DNA from: Pectobacterium zantedeschiae
Lineage (GTDB): Bacteria; Pseudomonadota; Gammaproteobacteria; Enterobacterales; Enterobacteriaceae
DNA: 64,000 nucleotides
Reading direction: 5' to 3'
NCBI RefSeq assembly: GCF_004137795.1
Contig: NZ_NWTM01000003.1
Location: forward strand, 62,001-126,000
Made by a program: the position numbers and the translations under genes. The notes under the pieces are model-generated. The model worked only from the letters and a program-made list of their open reading frames with translations, had not been told where the DNA came from and searched no databases. Numbering within the stretch: position 1 is the first letter of the stretch; every line of letters starts with the position of its first letter. Shown in pieces: positions 17,481 to 25,417 of the stretch.

Positions 17481-17897
17481 CTATTTGCGAATGACATCAA
17501 CAATAACGGTTTTCGGATCGTTGATGATTCCTATATGTATCGTTTTATCTGAATCCGTAGACTTCCAATACTCACCCGTCGTGTCTGTGTAGCTCAGCGT
17601 AAAACCAAGCGACGCTAGATAGCTGCGTATATTTGTCGCGTCATTAGTGTTTTGAAACGTAATATTGCTGACTTCCAATGCAGGGCCATCAACCGTGGCA
17701 TAACCAAAATCATAGATAGAAGAAATACGCGGGCAATTTTTGATAATATCGTCCGTCAGCATTTCATATCGTCGGGTGTCCTGTTCCGTGTAGCGAGAAC
17801 TCCCCTCCGTCAGAATAACCATGGCAGGCCAATAATAGATAAGCGGCAAGGCAATTAGGATCGATACTGCGAGTAATATAATTATCTTTTTTTTCAT
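17481..17897 (-). CDS. Unknown small membrane-anchored protein (cassette gene 2)
   Basis: 138 residues from ATG 17897, one base after the stop of the upstream gene, so probably translated by coupling. One N-terminal hydrophobic segment (about residues 5-25, IIILLAVSILIALPLIYY) is followed by a probable periplasmic domain. That domain contains KNCPRISSIYDFGYAT and ends VIVDVIRK. No family is recognised. It is AT-rich compared with the ugp and ltn genes on either side. An immunity or accessory role to its partner is possible, but nothing in the sequence proves it. Confidence 0.65.
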   Translation of the reverse strand: MKKKIIILLAVSILIALPLIYYWPAMVILTEGSSRYTEQDTRRYEMLTDDIIKNCPRISSIYDFGYATVDGPALEVSNITFQNTNDATNIRSYLASLGFTLSYTDTTGEYWKSTDSDKTIHIGIINDPKTVIVDVIRK

Positions 17898-17898
17898 T

Positions 17899-18594
17899 TT
17901 ATTCAAAGAAATGCGTTATGATTTCAGTGCCATCGTAGGATGAAATACCTACGTTTCCTGACTTAAAATCATTATAGGGTTGTATTGTTTGCATAAAAGA
18001 GGGGAGATACCCCAATCGAGGTTGAGCATGCGGCATCTTCTCAAAGTCTGGAAATAAAATAGGGCGGAATCCTATGTTTTTAAAATTTCCGATAGGGCCA
18101 TAAAAATCCCATCGTTTTAAAGCCTCTTCTTTACTCACTGGCCGTAATAAATAAAAAGGATTAGGAGTAGAAACCACTCGATAAAAACCTAACAAATCTG
18201 AAACGAGATCTTCCCCACTAAATCTACTGTCTGTAACGACATTGAATGGAAAAGATGCCTGCATAGATTCAAACCGTTTAGCTACGGTCAACATCATAGC
18301 AAGTGCAATGCTATACCTTTCTTGAAGAGACCTTCCTTTCTTTATCCGCCATTTAATAAATCGGTTGATAGTGACACTTCTTCTGAGTCCAATCATGCCT
18401 TGTTTATAGGTGACATCATAGTACGGCATTGCGTCTTTAGTATTCTCGCCAATATGCATTTGTTGGACAATATCCTTAATATCGTCCCCTTTCGCATGGC
18501 CTAAATCAATCCAACCTAGCACCTCGGTATAAATCAAGCCATATGTCACACCAGAGGCTTGTCGGCCATCAATGATTTCACTACGTACGCTCAT
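17899..18594 (-). CDS. Unknown protein (cassette gene 1)
   Basis: 231 residues without a signal peptide. The N-terminus SEIIDGRQASGVTYGLIYTE leads into LGWIDLGHAKGDDI, and the C-terminal third is rich in Pro, Phe and Tyr. I cannot assign it safely. The GWIDLGHA segment is reminiscent of DUF4056-type proteins, but this is only a memory-based resemblance. AAGGA nine bases before the ATG supports the start. It is followed at one base by the membrane-anchored partner. AT-rich base use and the isolated position suggest horizontal acquisition. Confidence 0.68.
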   Translation of the reverse strand: MSVRSEIIDGRQASGVTYGLIYTEVLGWIDLGHAKGDDIKDIVQQMHIGENTKDAMPYYDVTYKQGMIGLRRSVTINRFIKWRIKKGRSLQERYSIALAMMLTVAKRFESMQASFPFNVVTDSRFSGEDLVSDLLGFYRVVSTPNPFYLLRPVSKEEALKRWDFYGPIGNFKNIGFRPILFPDFEKMPHAQPRLGYLPSFMQTIQPYNDFKSGNVGISSYDGTEIITHFFE

Positions 18595-18707
18595 TATTTA
18601 CATTCCTTTGTTTTTTCATGAGGTTATTTAATTAATCACATTGCGATAATACGTTTATTTACAGATTAAACTCAAGGCATTAAAGAATCCGCTCAGGTAA
18701 ACGCCCC

Positions 18708-19469
18708 TCACCCCGCCACCAGCACCTCGACACCCATTTTGCTTAGCGCTTCTTTGGCGGCGGCAGGCAGGCCGTCATCGGTGATGATGCTGTCGAAGAC
18801 GTCGAGCGGCGTGGCGAGGTGGGTGGCGATGCGGCCGTATTTTGAGGTATCGCACAACAGTACACGTTTTCTGCTGGCTTCCACTGCCGCGCGTTTCACG
18901 ACCACTTTGTCTTCATTCGGCGTGGACAGCCCACGCAGGCTCCAGGAAGACGCGGAGATAAAGGCGATATCGATAAACAGGTTACGCAGCGCCTGCGCAA
19001 CCGCTTCCCCAACGCAGGATTGATTTTCCCGACACAGCGTGCCGCCAGTGTGGATCATACGGCACTGGCTGGACTCAATCAGAAAAGCAGCAATCGCAAA
19101 ATCGTTGGTGACAATCAGGAGATCGTCGCGTTCGGCCAATTCGCGTGCCAGCGACAGCGTGGTGGTGCCCGCATCCAGATAAATGCAGCTATTGAGCGGG
19201 ATATGTTGTGCGGCCAGTTTACCCATCGCCGCTTTTTGCTGGCTAAACATCACGGATTTATCCTGATGCGACGGCTCAATCGCCAGCCGTTCAGGCGAGC
19301 GCACGCCGCCGGAGACGCTCAGCAGCAGGCCGTCTTGTTCCAGCTTTTGCACATCGCGCCGCACCGTCATGTGCGACACCCCCAGTCGCTCAGTGAGCTC
19401 GTTGATGCTTACCGCGCCACGCTCGGCGATCAGCGCCAGAATCTGTTGATGACGTTCTACTGGAATCAC
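18708..19469 (-). CDS. ygbI: DeoR-family regulator YgbI
   Basis: 253-residue transcription repressor, divergent from the tetronate catabolic genes. The N-terminal helix-turn-helix (about residues 1-57) reads RHQQILALIAERGAVSINELTERLGVSHMTVRRD, typical of DeoR/GlpR. The C-terminal effector domain has the sugar-phosphate isomerase-like LDAGTTTLSLAREL and ends with FDSIITDDGL, so a phosphorylated sugar acid is the likely inducer. Same gene order as E. coli ygbI-ygbJKLMN. Confidence 0.88.
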   Translation of the reverse strand: MIPVERHQQILALIAERGAVSINELTERLGVSHMTVRRDVQKLEQDGLLLSVSGGVRSPERLAIEPSHQDKSVMFSQQKAAMGKLAAQHIPLNSCIYLDAGTTTLSLARELAERDDLLIVTNDFAIAAFLIESSQCRMIHTGGTLCRENQSCVGEAVAQALRNLFIDIAFISASSWSLRGLSTPNEDKVVVKRAAVEASRKRVLLCDTSKYGRIATHLATPLDVFDSIITDDGLPAAAKEALSKMGVEVLVAG

Positions 19470-19544
19470 GCTGTCCGTTCCCTGTTTGATAACACTGGTC
19501 TGATAAAATCAGTTTGGTAAAGATTGTGAGAAACACCCCATTTA

Positions 19545-19739
19545 GTGACGATAATTACCATAAATTCACGTTATAAACCACGCCAGACATGCCTGCCATC
19601 ATCATTCACCAACGAGTAAATAGAAATAATTAACTGATAAATATCATAAATAATGAAAATCACGCAGTAAACGGAGTTCAACTACACTGAATCATCACAA
19701 CCTCAATGTTAATTTATGTGATAAGAATCACCATAATTT
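19545..19739. promoter_or_regulatory. Divergent ygbI/ltnD control region with a repeated motif
   Basis: The 336-base gap 19470-19805 has two related direct repeats. One is at 19545-19566, beginning GTGACGATAATTACCATAAA; the other is at 19718-19739, beginning GTGATAAGAATCACCATAAT. They agree at 17 of 22 positions and share GTGA and ACCATAA. The second copy contains the dyad GTGA-TAAGAA-TCAC. These are candidate YgbI operators placed near each promoter. Confidence 0.5.
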
Positions 19740-19805
19740 GTTCTGATAGTCCTTATATTTAACACCAGAGAACAAAAAATCACTAATTTTAACAAGGCAA
19801 CCACG

Positions 19806-20720
19806 ATGAAAAAGACTTCTGATTATGCTGTCGCCGTTATCGGTCTGGGTTCCATGGGTTTTGGCGCTGCGGCGTCCTGCATCAACGCGGGTCTGAAGAC
19901 ATACGGCGTCGATATTAATCCTCAGGCGCTGGAAAGGTTACGTGAGGCGGGAGCAGTGCAGGCCGACACGCGTATTGACGCCTTCGCTGACAAACTGGAT
20001 GCCGTCGTGCTACTGGTGGTAAACGCCGCACAGGTGAACGGAATTCTGTTCGGTGAGCCGCAGGTTGCAGCGAAACTCAAGCCTGGCACCGTAGTCATGG
20101 TGTCCTCGACTATCTCCGCGCAGGATGCCAAAAATATTGAGCAGCGTCTGGCCGAGCATCAGCTCGTCATGCTAGATGCGCCAGTATCCGGCGGTGCGGC
20201 AAAAGCTGCCGCTGGCGACATGACGGTGATGGCATCTGGGTCCGATCTGGCCTTTGAAAAGCTGAAGCCGGTACTCGATGCCGTCGCAGGCAAGGTCTAT
20301 CGCATCGGTGAAGAAATCGGACTGGGCGCAACGGTTAAAATTATCCACCAGCTGTTGGCAGGCGTACACATCGCCGCGGGGGCAGAAGCCATGGCGCTGG
20401 CCGCCCGTGCCGATATCCCGTTGGATATCATGTACGACGTGGTGACCAACGCCGCAGGGAATTCCTGGATGTTCGAGAACCGTATGCGCCACGTTGTCGA
20501 TGGCGATTACACGCCGAAATCGGCCGTTGATATCTTCGTCAAAGATTTGGGATTGGTCACCGACACCGCCAAATCGCTCCATTTCCCGCTGCCGTTAGCC
20601 TCTACCGCGTTCAACATGTTCACCGCCGCCAGCAACGCTGGATTCGGTAAAGAAGATGACAGTGCAGTCATCAAGATTTTTAACGGCATTACGCTGCCGG
20701 AAAAGAAGGAGGCGCCATGA
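19806..20720 (+). CDS. ltnD: L-threonate dehydrogenase LtnD (YgbJ)
   Basis: NAD-dependent oxidation of L-threonate to 2-oxo-tetronate, first step of the pathway. It is a 304-residue member of the beta-hydroxyacid dehydrogenase family. The nucleotide fold starts with GLGSMG at residues 13-18. The substrate motif DAPVSGGAAKAAAGDMTVM is in the middle, and the catalytic Lys is in GLGATVKIIHQLLAG. The stop overlaps the otnK start (ATGA). Function follows the characterised YgbJ family in other bacteria. Confidence 0.9.
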   Translation: MKKTSDYAVAVIGLGSMGFGAAASCINAGLKTYGVDINPQALERLREAGAVQADTRIDAFADKLDAVVLLVVNAAQVNGILFGEPQVAAKLKPGTVVMVSSTISAQDAKNIEQRLAEHQLVMLDAPVSGGAAKAAAGDMTVMASGSDLAFEKLKPVLDAVAGKVYRIGEEIGLGATVKIIHQLLAGVHIAAGAEAMALAARADIPLDIMYDVVTNAAGNSWMFENRMRHVVDGDYTPKSAVDIFVKDLGLVTDTAKSLHFPLPLASTAFNMFTAASNAGFGKEDDSAVIKIFNGITLPEKKEAP

Positions 20721-21991
20721 TCAAACTAGGTGTGATTGCCGACGATTTTACCGGTGCCACAGATATCGCCAGCTTTCTGGTGAACAACGGACTGCCTACT
20801 GTGCAGCTCAATGGTGTACCACCATCAGACTTTAAGGTCGACACACAGGCCGTCGTCATTAGCCTGAAATCACGTTCCTGCCCGGTGGAACAAGCCGTGG
20901 CGGATTCACTCAAGGCGCTGGCGTGGCTGCAACAGCAGGGCTGCCAGCAGTTCTACTTTAAATATTGCTCCACCTTCGACAGCACCGCGAAAGGTAATAT
21001 CGGTCCGGTAACCGATGCGCTGTTAGCGCAGTTAGGCGAAACGCAAACCATCATCTCTCCGGCGCTGCCGGTGAACGGCAGAACCGTCTATCAAGGCCAT
21101 TTATTCGTGATGGACCAGTTACTGTCTGAATCCGGGATGCGTCACCATCCAGTTACGCCAATGACAGACAGCAACCTGATGCGCGTCATGGAACAACAGG
21201 CAACTGGACGCTGTGGTCTGGTGCCCTATGCCGTCATGGATCAGGGTACAGACGCCGTCAAACAGCGGCTGGCGCAGTTGAAAGAGCAGAGCATCCGCTA
21301 TGTGGTACTGGATACGCTGAACGAACAGCACTTGCTGACGCAGGGCGAGGCGCTGCGTGACATGAAGCTGGTTACCGGAGGCTCTGGCCTGGCGATTGGT
21401 CTGGCACGTCAGTGGGCAGAACCCACAGCGCAGACGGGGTCCGCAACCGAGGCAGGAAAGCAGCAGTCTGGCGCAGGCGTTGTGCTATCCGGCTCCTGCT
21501 CAGTGATGACCAACAAGCAGGTCGCTCACTACCTGAAACAGGCGGCAGGTCGCGCCATTGACGTCGCCCGCTGCTTAGAAAACGATGATGCTCAGCAGTC
21601 CTACGTGCGGGAACTGACCGACTGGGTAAAAGCACATCGTGATGACCCGCTCGCGCCACTGCTATACGCCACGTCTTCACCCGACGAACTGGCGCAGATT
21701 CAGCAGCGCTGGGGCGCGGAGGCCAGCAGTCAGGCGGTAGAAAAACTGTTTGCCGCCGTCGCCCAACAGCTTCAAGAAGACGGCTTTCAGCGCTTCATCA
21801 TCGCGGGTGGGGAAACCTCCAGCATCGTGGTGCAAACGCTGGGTATTCACGCGTTCCATATCGGGCCATCTATTTCTCCCGGCGTACCGTGGGTGCGTTC
21901 CACCACTCATCCGCTTTCGCTGGCGTTGAAATCCGGCAATTTCGGTGATGAAGACTTTTTTGCCCGCGCCCAAAAGGAGTTTGCCGCATGA
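20717..21991 (+). CDS. otnK: 3-oxo-tetronate kinase OtnK (YgbK)
   Basis: DUF1537-family four-carbon acid sugar kinase, 424 residues, phosphorylating 3-oxo-tetronate with ATP. The N-terminal sugar-binding domain opens with LGVIADDFTGATDIASFL. The C-terminal nucleotide-binding part has VVLSGSCSVMTNKQ and FIIAGGETSSIVVQTLG followed by SPGVPWVRS. It overlaps both neighbours by four bases, so ltnD-otnK-otnC form a tightly coupled operon. Confidence 0.9.
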   Translation: MIKLGVIADDFTGATDIASFLVNNGLPTVQLNGVPPSDFKVDTQAVVISLKSRSCPVEQAVADSLKALAWLQQQGCQQFYFKYCSTFDSTAKGNIGPVTDALLAQLGETQTIISPALPVNGRTVYQGHLFVMDQLLSESGMRHHPVTPMTDSNLMRVMEQQATGRCGLVPYAVMDQGTDAVKQRLAQLKEQSIRYVVLDTLNEQHLLTQGEALRDMKLVTGGSGLAIGLARQWAEPTAQTGSATEAGKQQSGAGVVLSGSCSVMTNKQVAHYLKQAAGRAIDVARCLENDDAQQSYVRELTDWVKAHRDDPLAPLLYATSSPDELAQIQQRWGAEASSQAVEKLFAAVAQQLQEDGFQRFIIAGGETSSIVVQTLGIHAFHIGPSISPGVPWVRSTTHPLSLALKSGNFGDEDFFARAQKEFAA

Positions 21992-22650
21992 GTGAAAAAC
22001 ACCACAACACTGAAGCCGCGCTGAACAGCGAGCAGCGCGCACGTGCGGAGATGGTTAAATTAGGTGCGTCTTTTTTCCAACGCGGCTACGCCACCGGTTC
22101 AGCGGGCAATCTTTCTCTTCTGCTGGATGACGGTACGCTGCTGGCAACGCCGACCGGCTCCTGCCTCGGCGAACTAGATGCCGAGCGGCTGTCCAAAGTC
22201 AGCCTGAGCGGCGAGTGGATCTCTGGCGATAAGCCGTCGAAAGAGGTCAGCTTTCACTTGTCGATTTACCGTAACGATCCCGAATGCAAAGCGATCGTTC
22301 ACCTGCACAGCACCTACCTGACGGCGCTTTCGTGTCTGGAAGGGCTCGATACGCAGGATGCCATCAAGCCGTTCACGCCCTATGTGGTGATGCGCGTTGG
22401 TAAAGTCCCTGTCGTCCCTTATTACCGCCCCGGCGATGCGCGGCTCGGTGAAGATCTGGCGAAGCTAGCCCCACGTTATAAAGCGTTTTTACTGGCTAAC
22501 CACGGCCCGGTCGTCACTGGCAAAGATTTGCGTGCGGCGGCGGACAACATGGAAGAGCTGGAAGAAACCGCCAAGCTAATTTTTATTCTCGGTGACCGCA
22601 AAATTCGCTACCTCACCGCTGACGATATTGCAGAGCTATCCCCTAAATAA
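21988..22650 (+). CDS. otnC: 3-oxo-tetronate 4-phosphate decarboxylase OtnC (YgbL)
   Basis: Class II aldolase/adducin-type, metal-dependent decarboxylase of 220 residues that yields dihydroxyacetone phosphate and CO2. Visible features are YATGSAGNLS near the N-terminus, the metal ligands in IVHLHSTYLTALS, and LANHGPVVTG in the C-terminal half. The last codons and the TAA stop (ELSPK, then stop) lie inside the left end of a dispersed repeat. The C-terminus may therefore have been reshaped by its insertion. Confidence 0.9.
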   Translation: MSEKHHNTEAALNSEQRARAEMVKLGASFFQRGYATGSAGNLSLLLDDGTLLATPTGSCLGELDAERLSKVSLSGEWISGDKPSKEVSFHLSIYRNDPECKAIVHLHSTYLTALSCLEGLDTQDAIKPFTPYVVMRVGKVPVVPYYRPGDARLGEDLAKLAPRYKAFLLANHGPVVTGKDLRAAADNMEELEETAKLIFILGDRKIRYLTADDIAELSPK

Positions 22651-22762
22651 TTCGAGTTGCGTGAAGGCGGCAACCGCGCGAGTCCCCGGGAGCTTACTCA
22701 GGTAAGTGACTGGGGTGAGTAAGGGAAGCCAACGAACAAGCGGCTTGAAGTATGACGGGTAT
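22639..22762. repeat. MITE-like repeat after otnC (124 bp)
   Basis: The element starts ATCCCCTAAATAATTCGAGT, overlapping the otnC stop, and ends CGGCTTGAAGTATGACGGGTAT with its terminal part an imperfect inverted copy of the left end. The centre has a hairpin-forming CTTACTCAGGTAAG. It occupies most of the otnC-otnI gap. No ORF lies inside. It is one of several related copies in the window (48.1 kb and 62.9 kb, plus fragments at 7.1 kb and 54.1 kb). Confidence 0.8.
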
Positions 22763-22796
22763 CTCTTGATGAGACATTTTTACCGAGGAACTAACC

Positions 22797-23579
22797 ATGC
22801 CTAAGTTTGCTGCCAATCTTTCTATGCTGTTTACCGACGTTCCGTTTCTCGATCGCTTTAAAGCCGCTGCCGATGCCGGCTTTACCTCCGTCGAGTACCT
22901 GTTTCCTTATGAATATCCGGCACCGCTGCTGGCAGAAAAGCTGCGGGAAAATGGCCTGAAACAGGTGTTGTTCAATACTGCGCCCGGCAATATCGCCGCA
23001 GGCGAGTGGGGCGTATCTGCCCTGCCCGACCGCATTGAGGATGCCCGCCGGGATATCGATAACGCATTGGAATATGCGTTGGCTCTGAAGTGTCCTTCAG
23101 TCCTGGTAATGGGGGGCGTCGTGCCACCCGGTGAAGACCGCGCAGCCTATCAGCAGACCTTCATCGATAACCTGCGCTACGCGGCGGATAAATTCGCACC
23201 GCACGGCATCAATATCATGATTGAAGCACTGAGTGCGAAGGTGAAACCGAATTACCTGTTCGCCAGTCAGTATCAGGCGCTGGAATTAGCCAATCTGATC
23301 GACCGACCGAATGTCTACATTCAGTTGGACTTCTTCCACGCGCAAATTGTCGATGGCAACCTGACGCAAATTATTCACGATTTAGATGGCCGCATCGGAC
23401 ATATTCAAATTGCTTCGGTTCCGGCACGGCATGAACCTGATGAAGGGGAAATTAATTACCCGTTCATCTTTGCCGAACTGGATCGCGTGAATTATTCCGG
23501 CTGGGTTGGCTGTGAATATAATCCGCGTGGCAAAACAGAGGACGGGTTGGGATGGGCTAAACCCTGGCTGAAGAAATAA
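22797..23579 (+). CDS. otnI: 2-oxo-tetronate isomerase OtnI (YgbM)
   Basis: Hydroxypyruvate isomerase-like TIM barrel of 260 residues that interconverts 2-oxo- and 3-oxo-tetronate. The metal and catalytic acidic residues are visible in [35 protein letters not shown] and [20 protein letters not shown] precedes the ATG. It is separated from otnC by a dispersed repeat, so expression may depend on read-through or on a local promoter. Confidence 0.9.
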   Translation: MPKFAANLSMLFTDVPFLDRFKAAADAGFTSVEYLFPYEYPAPLLAEKLRENGLKQVLFNTAPGNIAAGEWGVSALPDRIEDARRDIDNALEYALALKCPSVLVMGGVVPPGEDRAAYQQTFIDNLRYAADKFAPHGINIMIEALSAKVKPNYLFASQYQALELANLIDRPNVYIQLDFFHAQIVDGNLTQIIHDLDGRIGHIQIASVPARHEPDEGEINYPFIFAELDRVNYSGWVGCEYNPRGKTEDGLGWAKPWLKK

Positions 23580-23645
23580 ATTCTCGCAACAACGCATTAC
23601 TATTTTATAAACAAGCAAACACCAGAGACACATTTATAAAATACG

Positions 23646-23699
23646 AGAAAAGGTCAGACTCCTGCATTATTCCAATGCGGGAGTCAGGTCACCCTTTTC
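23646..23699. terminator. Long hairpin between otnI and the GntP permease gene
   Basis: A 12-bp stem (GACTCCTGCATT/AATGCGGGAGTC, one G-U pair, loop ATTCC) is extended by an outer AGAAAAGG/CCTTTTCT arm. This gives a long, nearly symmetrical structure ending in TTTTCTTC. It could be an intrinsic terminator or attenuator that lowers permease expression relative to the enzymes. Confidence 0.6.
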
Positions 23700-23771
23700 T
23701 TCAAATAAAACAATAACCCAATACCTTTTCAGCCTCTGAATTGAAAACAATGGGTCAATGAGGATAAGAAT

Positions 23772-25130
23772 ATGGCCACCTCGCTCTTACTCTGCATCGC
23801 TATCGCCGGGGTGTTACTCCTGCTGCTGATGGTCATTAAATTTAAAATTCAGCCCTTTGTCGCCCTGCTGGTCGTGAGCTTGCTTGTTGCTCTGGCAACC
23901 GGTATTCCTACTGCTGAAGTGATGAAAGTCATTACTTCCGGTATGGGTGGTATTCTCGGTTCGGTGGCAATTATTATCGGCCTCGGCGCCATGCTCGGCA
24001 GAATGATCGAAGTGTCCGGCGGTGCGGAATCCTTAGCGCACCGCTTTGCCCAATTAATGGGACCGGGATTGATGGTGGCAGCATTAACCATTGCCGCTTT
24101 TATTCTGGGTATTCCGGTCTTTTTCGATGTCGGCTTTATTATCCTCGCCCCGATTATTTACGGCTTTGCGAAGGTCGCTAAAGTCTCCCCAATTAAATTC
24201 GGTTTGCCCGTCGCAGGTGTGATGCTGACGGTGCACGTCGCTCTGCCACCGCACCCTGGCCCGGTTGCCGCGGCTGGCCTGTTGAATGCAGATATCGGCT
24301 GGCTGACCATCATTGGCCTGCTGGTGTCGATTCCGGTCGGTATCATCAGTTACTGGGCGGCTAAAGCCATGAACCGCCGTAAATATGCGCTTTCTGTCGA
24401 GGTACTAGAGCAGTTGCAGTTGGCGAAACCGGAAGACAGCACGCCGGACACGGCTCCTGCGTCTGCTCCTTCGGCAGGTTTGGTCGCCGCGCTGATCGCC
24501 ATTCCTATCGCCATCATTATGCTCGGCACCGTGTCTGCCACCATTTTGCCTGCCGGACATCCGGTGCGTAACGTGATGTCACTGGTTGGTTCACCCGCCG
24601 TGGCACTGCTGATTGCGCTGGCATTAGCGTTTTGGCTAATTGCCCTGCGTCGTGGCTGGTCGTTGGAAAAAGCCAGCGGCGTGATGGGCGATGCGATGCC
24701 TGCTGCTGCGATGGTCATCATGGTGACTGGTGCGGGTGGTGTATTCGGTAAAGTGCTGGTGGAATCAGGCATCGGTAAAGCGCTGGCGGATACGTTAACC
24801 AGCATTCACCTGCCGCTGGTGCCCGCCGCGTTTATCTTGTCATTGGCGCTGCGAGCCTCGCAAGGTTCAGCTACCGTCGCCATTCTCACCACCTGCGGCT
24901 TGTTAAGTGAAGCCGTCAGTGGCCTGAACCAAATGCAGTTGGTGCTGGTGACGCTCTCTGCCTGTTTTGGCGGATTAGGCCTATCGCACGTGAATGATTC
25001 TGGTTTCTGGATTGTTACCAAATATCTGGGGCTGTCCGTCGCCGATGGACTGCGCACCTGGACGGTGCTAACGACGATCCTCGGGTTAGCCGGGTTCCTT
25101 TTCACCTGGGCGCTTTGGTTGGTCATGTAA
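23772..25130 (+). CDS. ygbN: GntP-family sugar-acid permease YgbN
   Basis: 452-residue inner-membrane proton symporter of the gluconate permease family with about 12-14 hydrophobic segments. Landmarks are FFDVGFIILAPIIYGFA, HVALPPHPGPVAAAGLLNADIG and the C-terminal GGLGLSHVNDSGFWIVTKY, all characteristic of GntP. Its place at the end of the ltn/otn cluster makes threonate, erythronate or a related tetronate the probable substrate. An intrinsic terminator follows at 25154. Confidence 0.9.
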   Translation: MATSLLLCIAIAGVLLLLLMVIKFKIQPFVALLVVSLLVALATGIPTAEVMKVITSGMGGILGSVAIIIGLGAMLGRMIEVSGGAESLAHRFAQLMGPGLMVAALTIAAFILGIPVFFDVGFIILAPIIYGFAKVAKVSPIKFGLPVAGVMLTVHVALPPHPGPVAAAGLLNADIGWLTIIGLLVSIPVGIISYWAAKAMNRRKYALSVEVLEQLQLAKPEDSTPDTAPASAPSAGLVAALIAIPIAIIMLGTVSATILPAGHPVRNVMSLVGSPAVALLIALALAFWLIALRRGWSLEKASGVMGDAMPAAAMVIMVTGAGGVFGKVLVESGIGKALADTLTSIHLPLVPAAFILSLALRASQGSATVAILTTCGLLSEAVSGLNQMQLVLVTLSACFGGLGLSHVNDSGFWIVTKYLGLSVADGLRTWTVLTTILGLAGFLFTWALWLVM

Positions 25131-25153
25131 GCGTCATCGCGTTCTGCCTACGG

Positions 25154-25182
25154 AAAACCGCTGACATTCAGCGGTTTTTTCC
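25154..25182 (+). terminator. Intrinsic terminator after ygbN
   Basis: An 11-bp stem AAAACCGCTGA/TCAGCGGTTTT with loop CAT is followed by a T run (six T in total after CGG), then CC. Confidence 0.9.
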
Positions 25183-25224
25183 TTATGCCAGAAAATACGC
25201 CTGTTTTACTCTTATATTCCACAT

Positions 25225-25252
25225 CTGACTATTCACACGCAGTCCTTATAAT
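25225..25252 (+). promoter_or_regulatory. Sigma-70-like promoter candidate upstream of the first MCP
   Basis: CTGACT (25225-25230), a 16-base spacer and a perfect TATAAT (25247-25252) stand about 165 bases before the ATG. I found no good FliA-type promoter for this gene, unlike the second chemoreceptor. Confidence 0.4.
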
Positions 25253-25417
25253 ACATATGGGGTAAGGGACCGCGAGTTCCCTAACCACCGCTAAACAAGT
25301 CTGCATACCAATACATGATGTAATCAGAAATACGCCCTATTCCTGACCTCTCGTAGAAAATGCCTAATTCGTAAGGCAGGGCCAGCATCAACCGATGAAA
25401 AATAATAAAGGAATACT

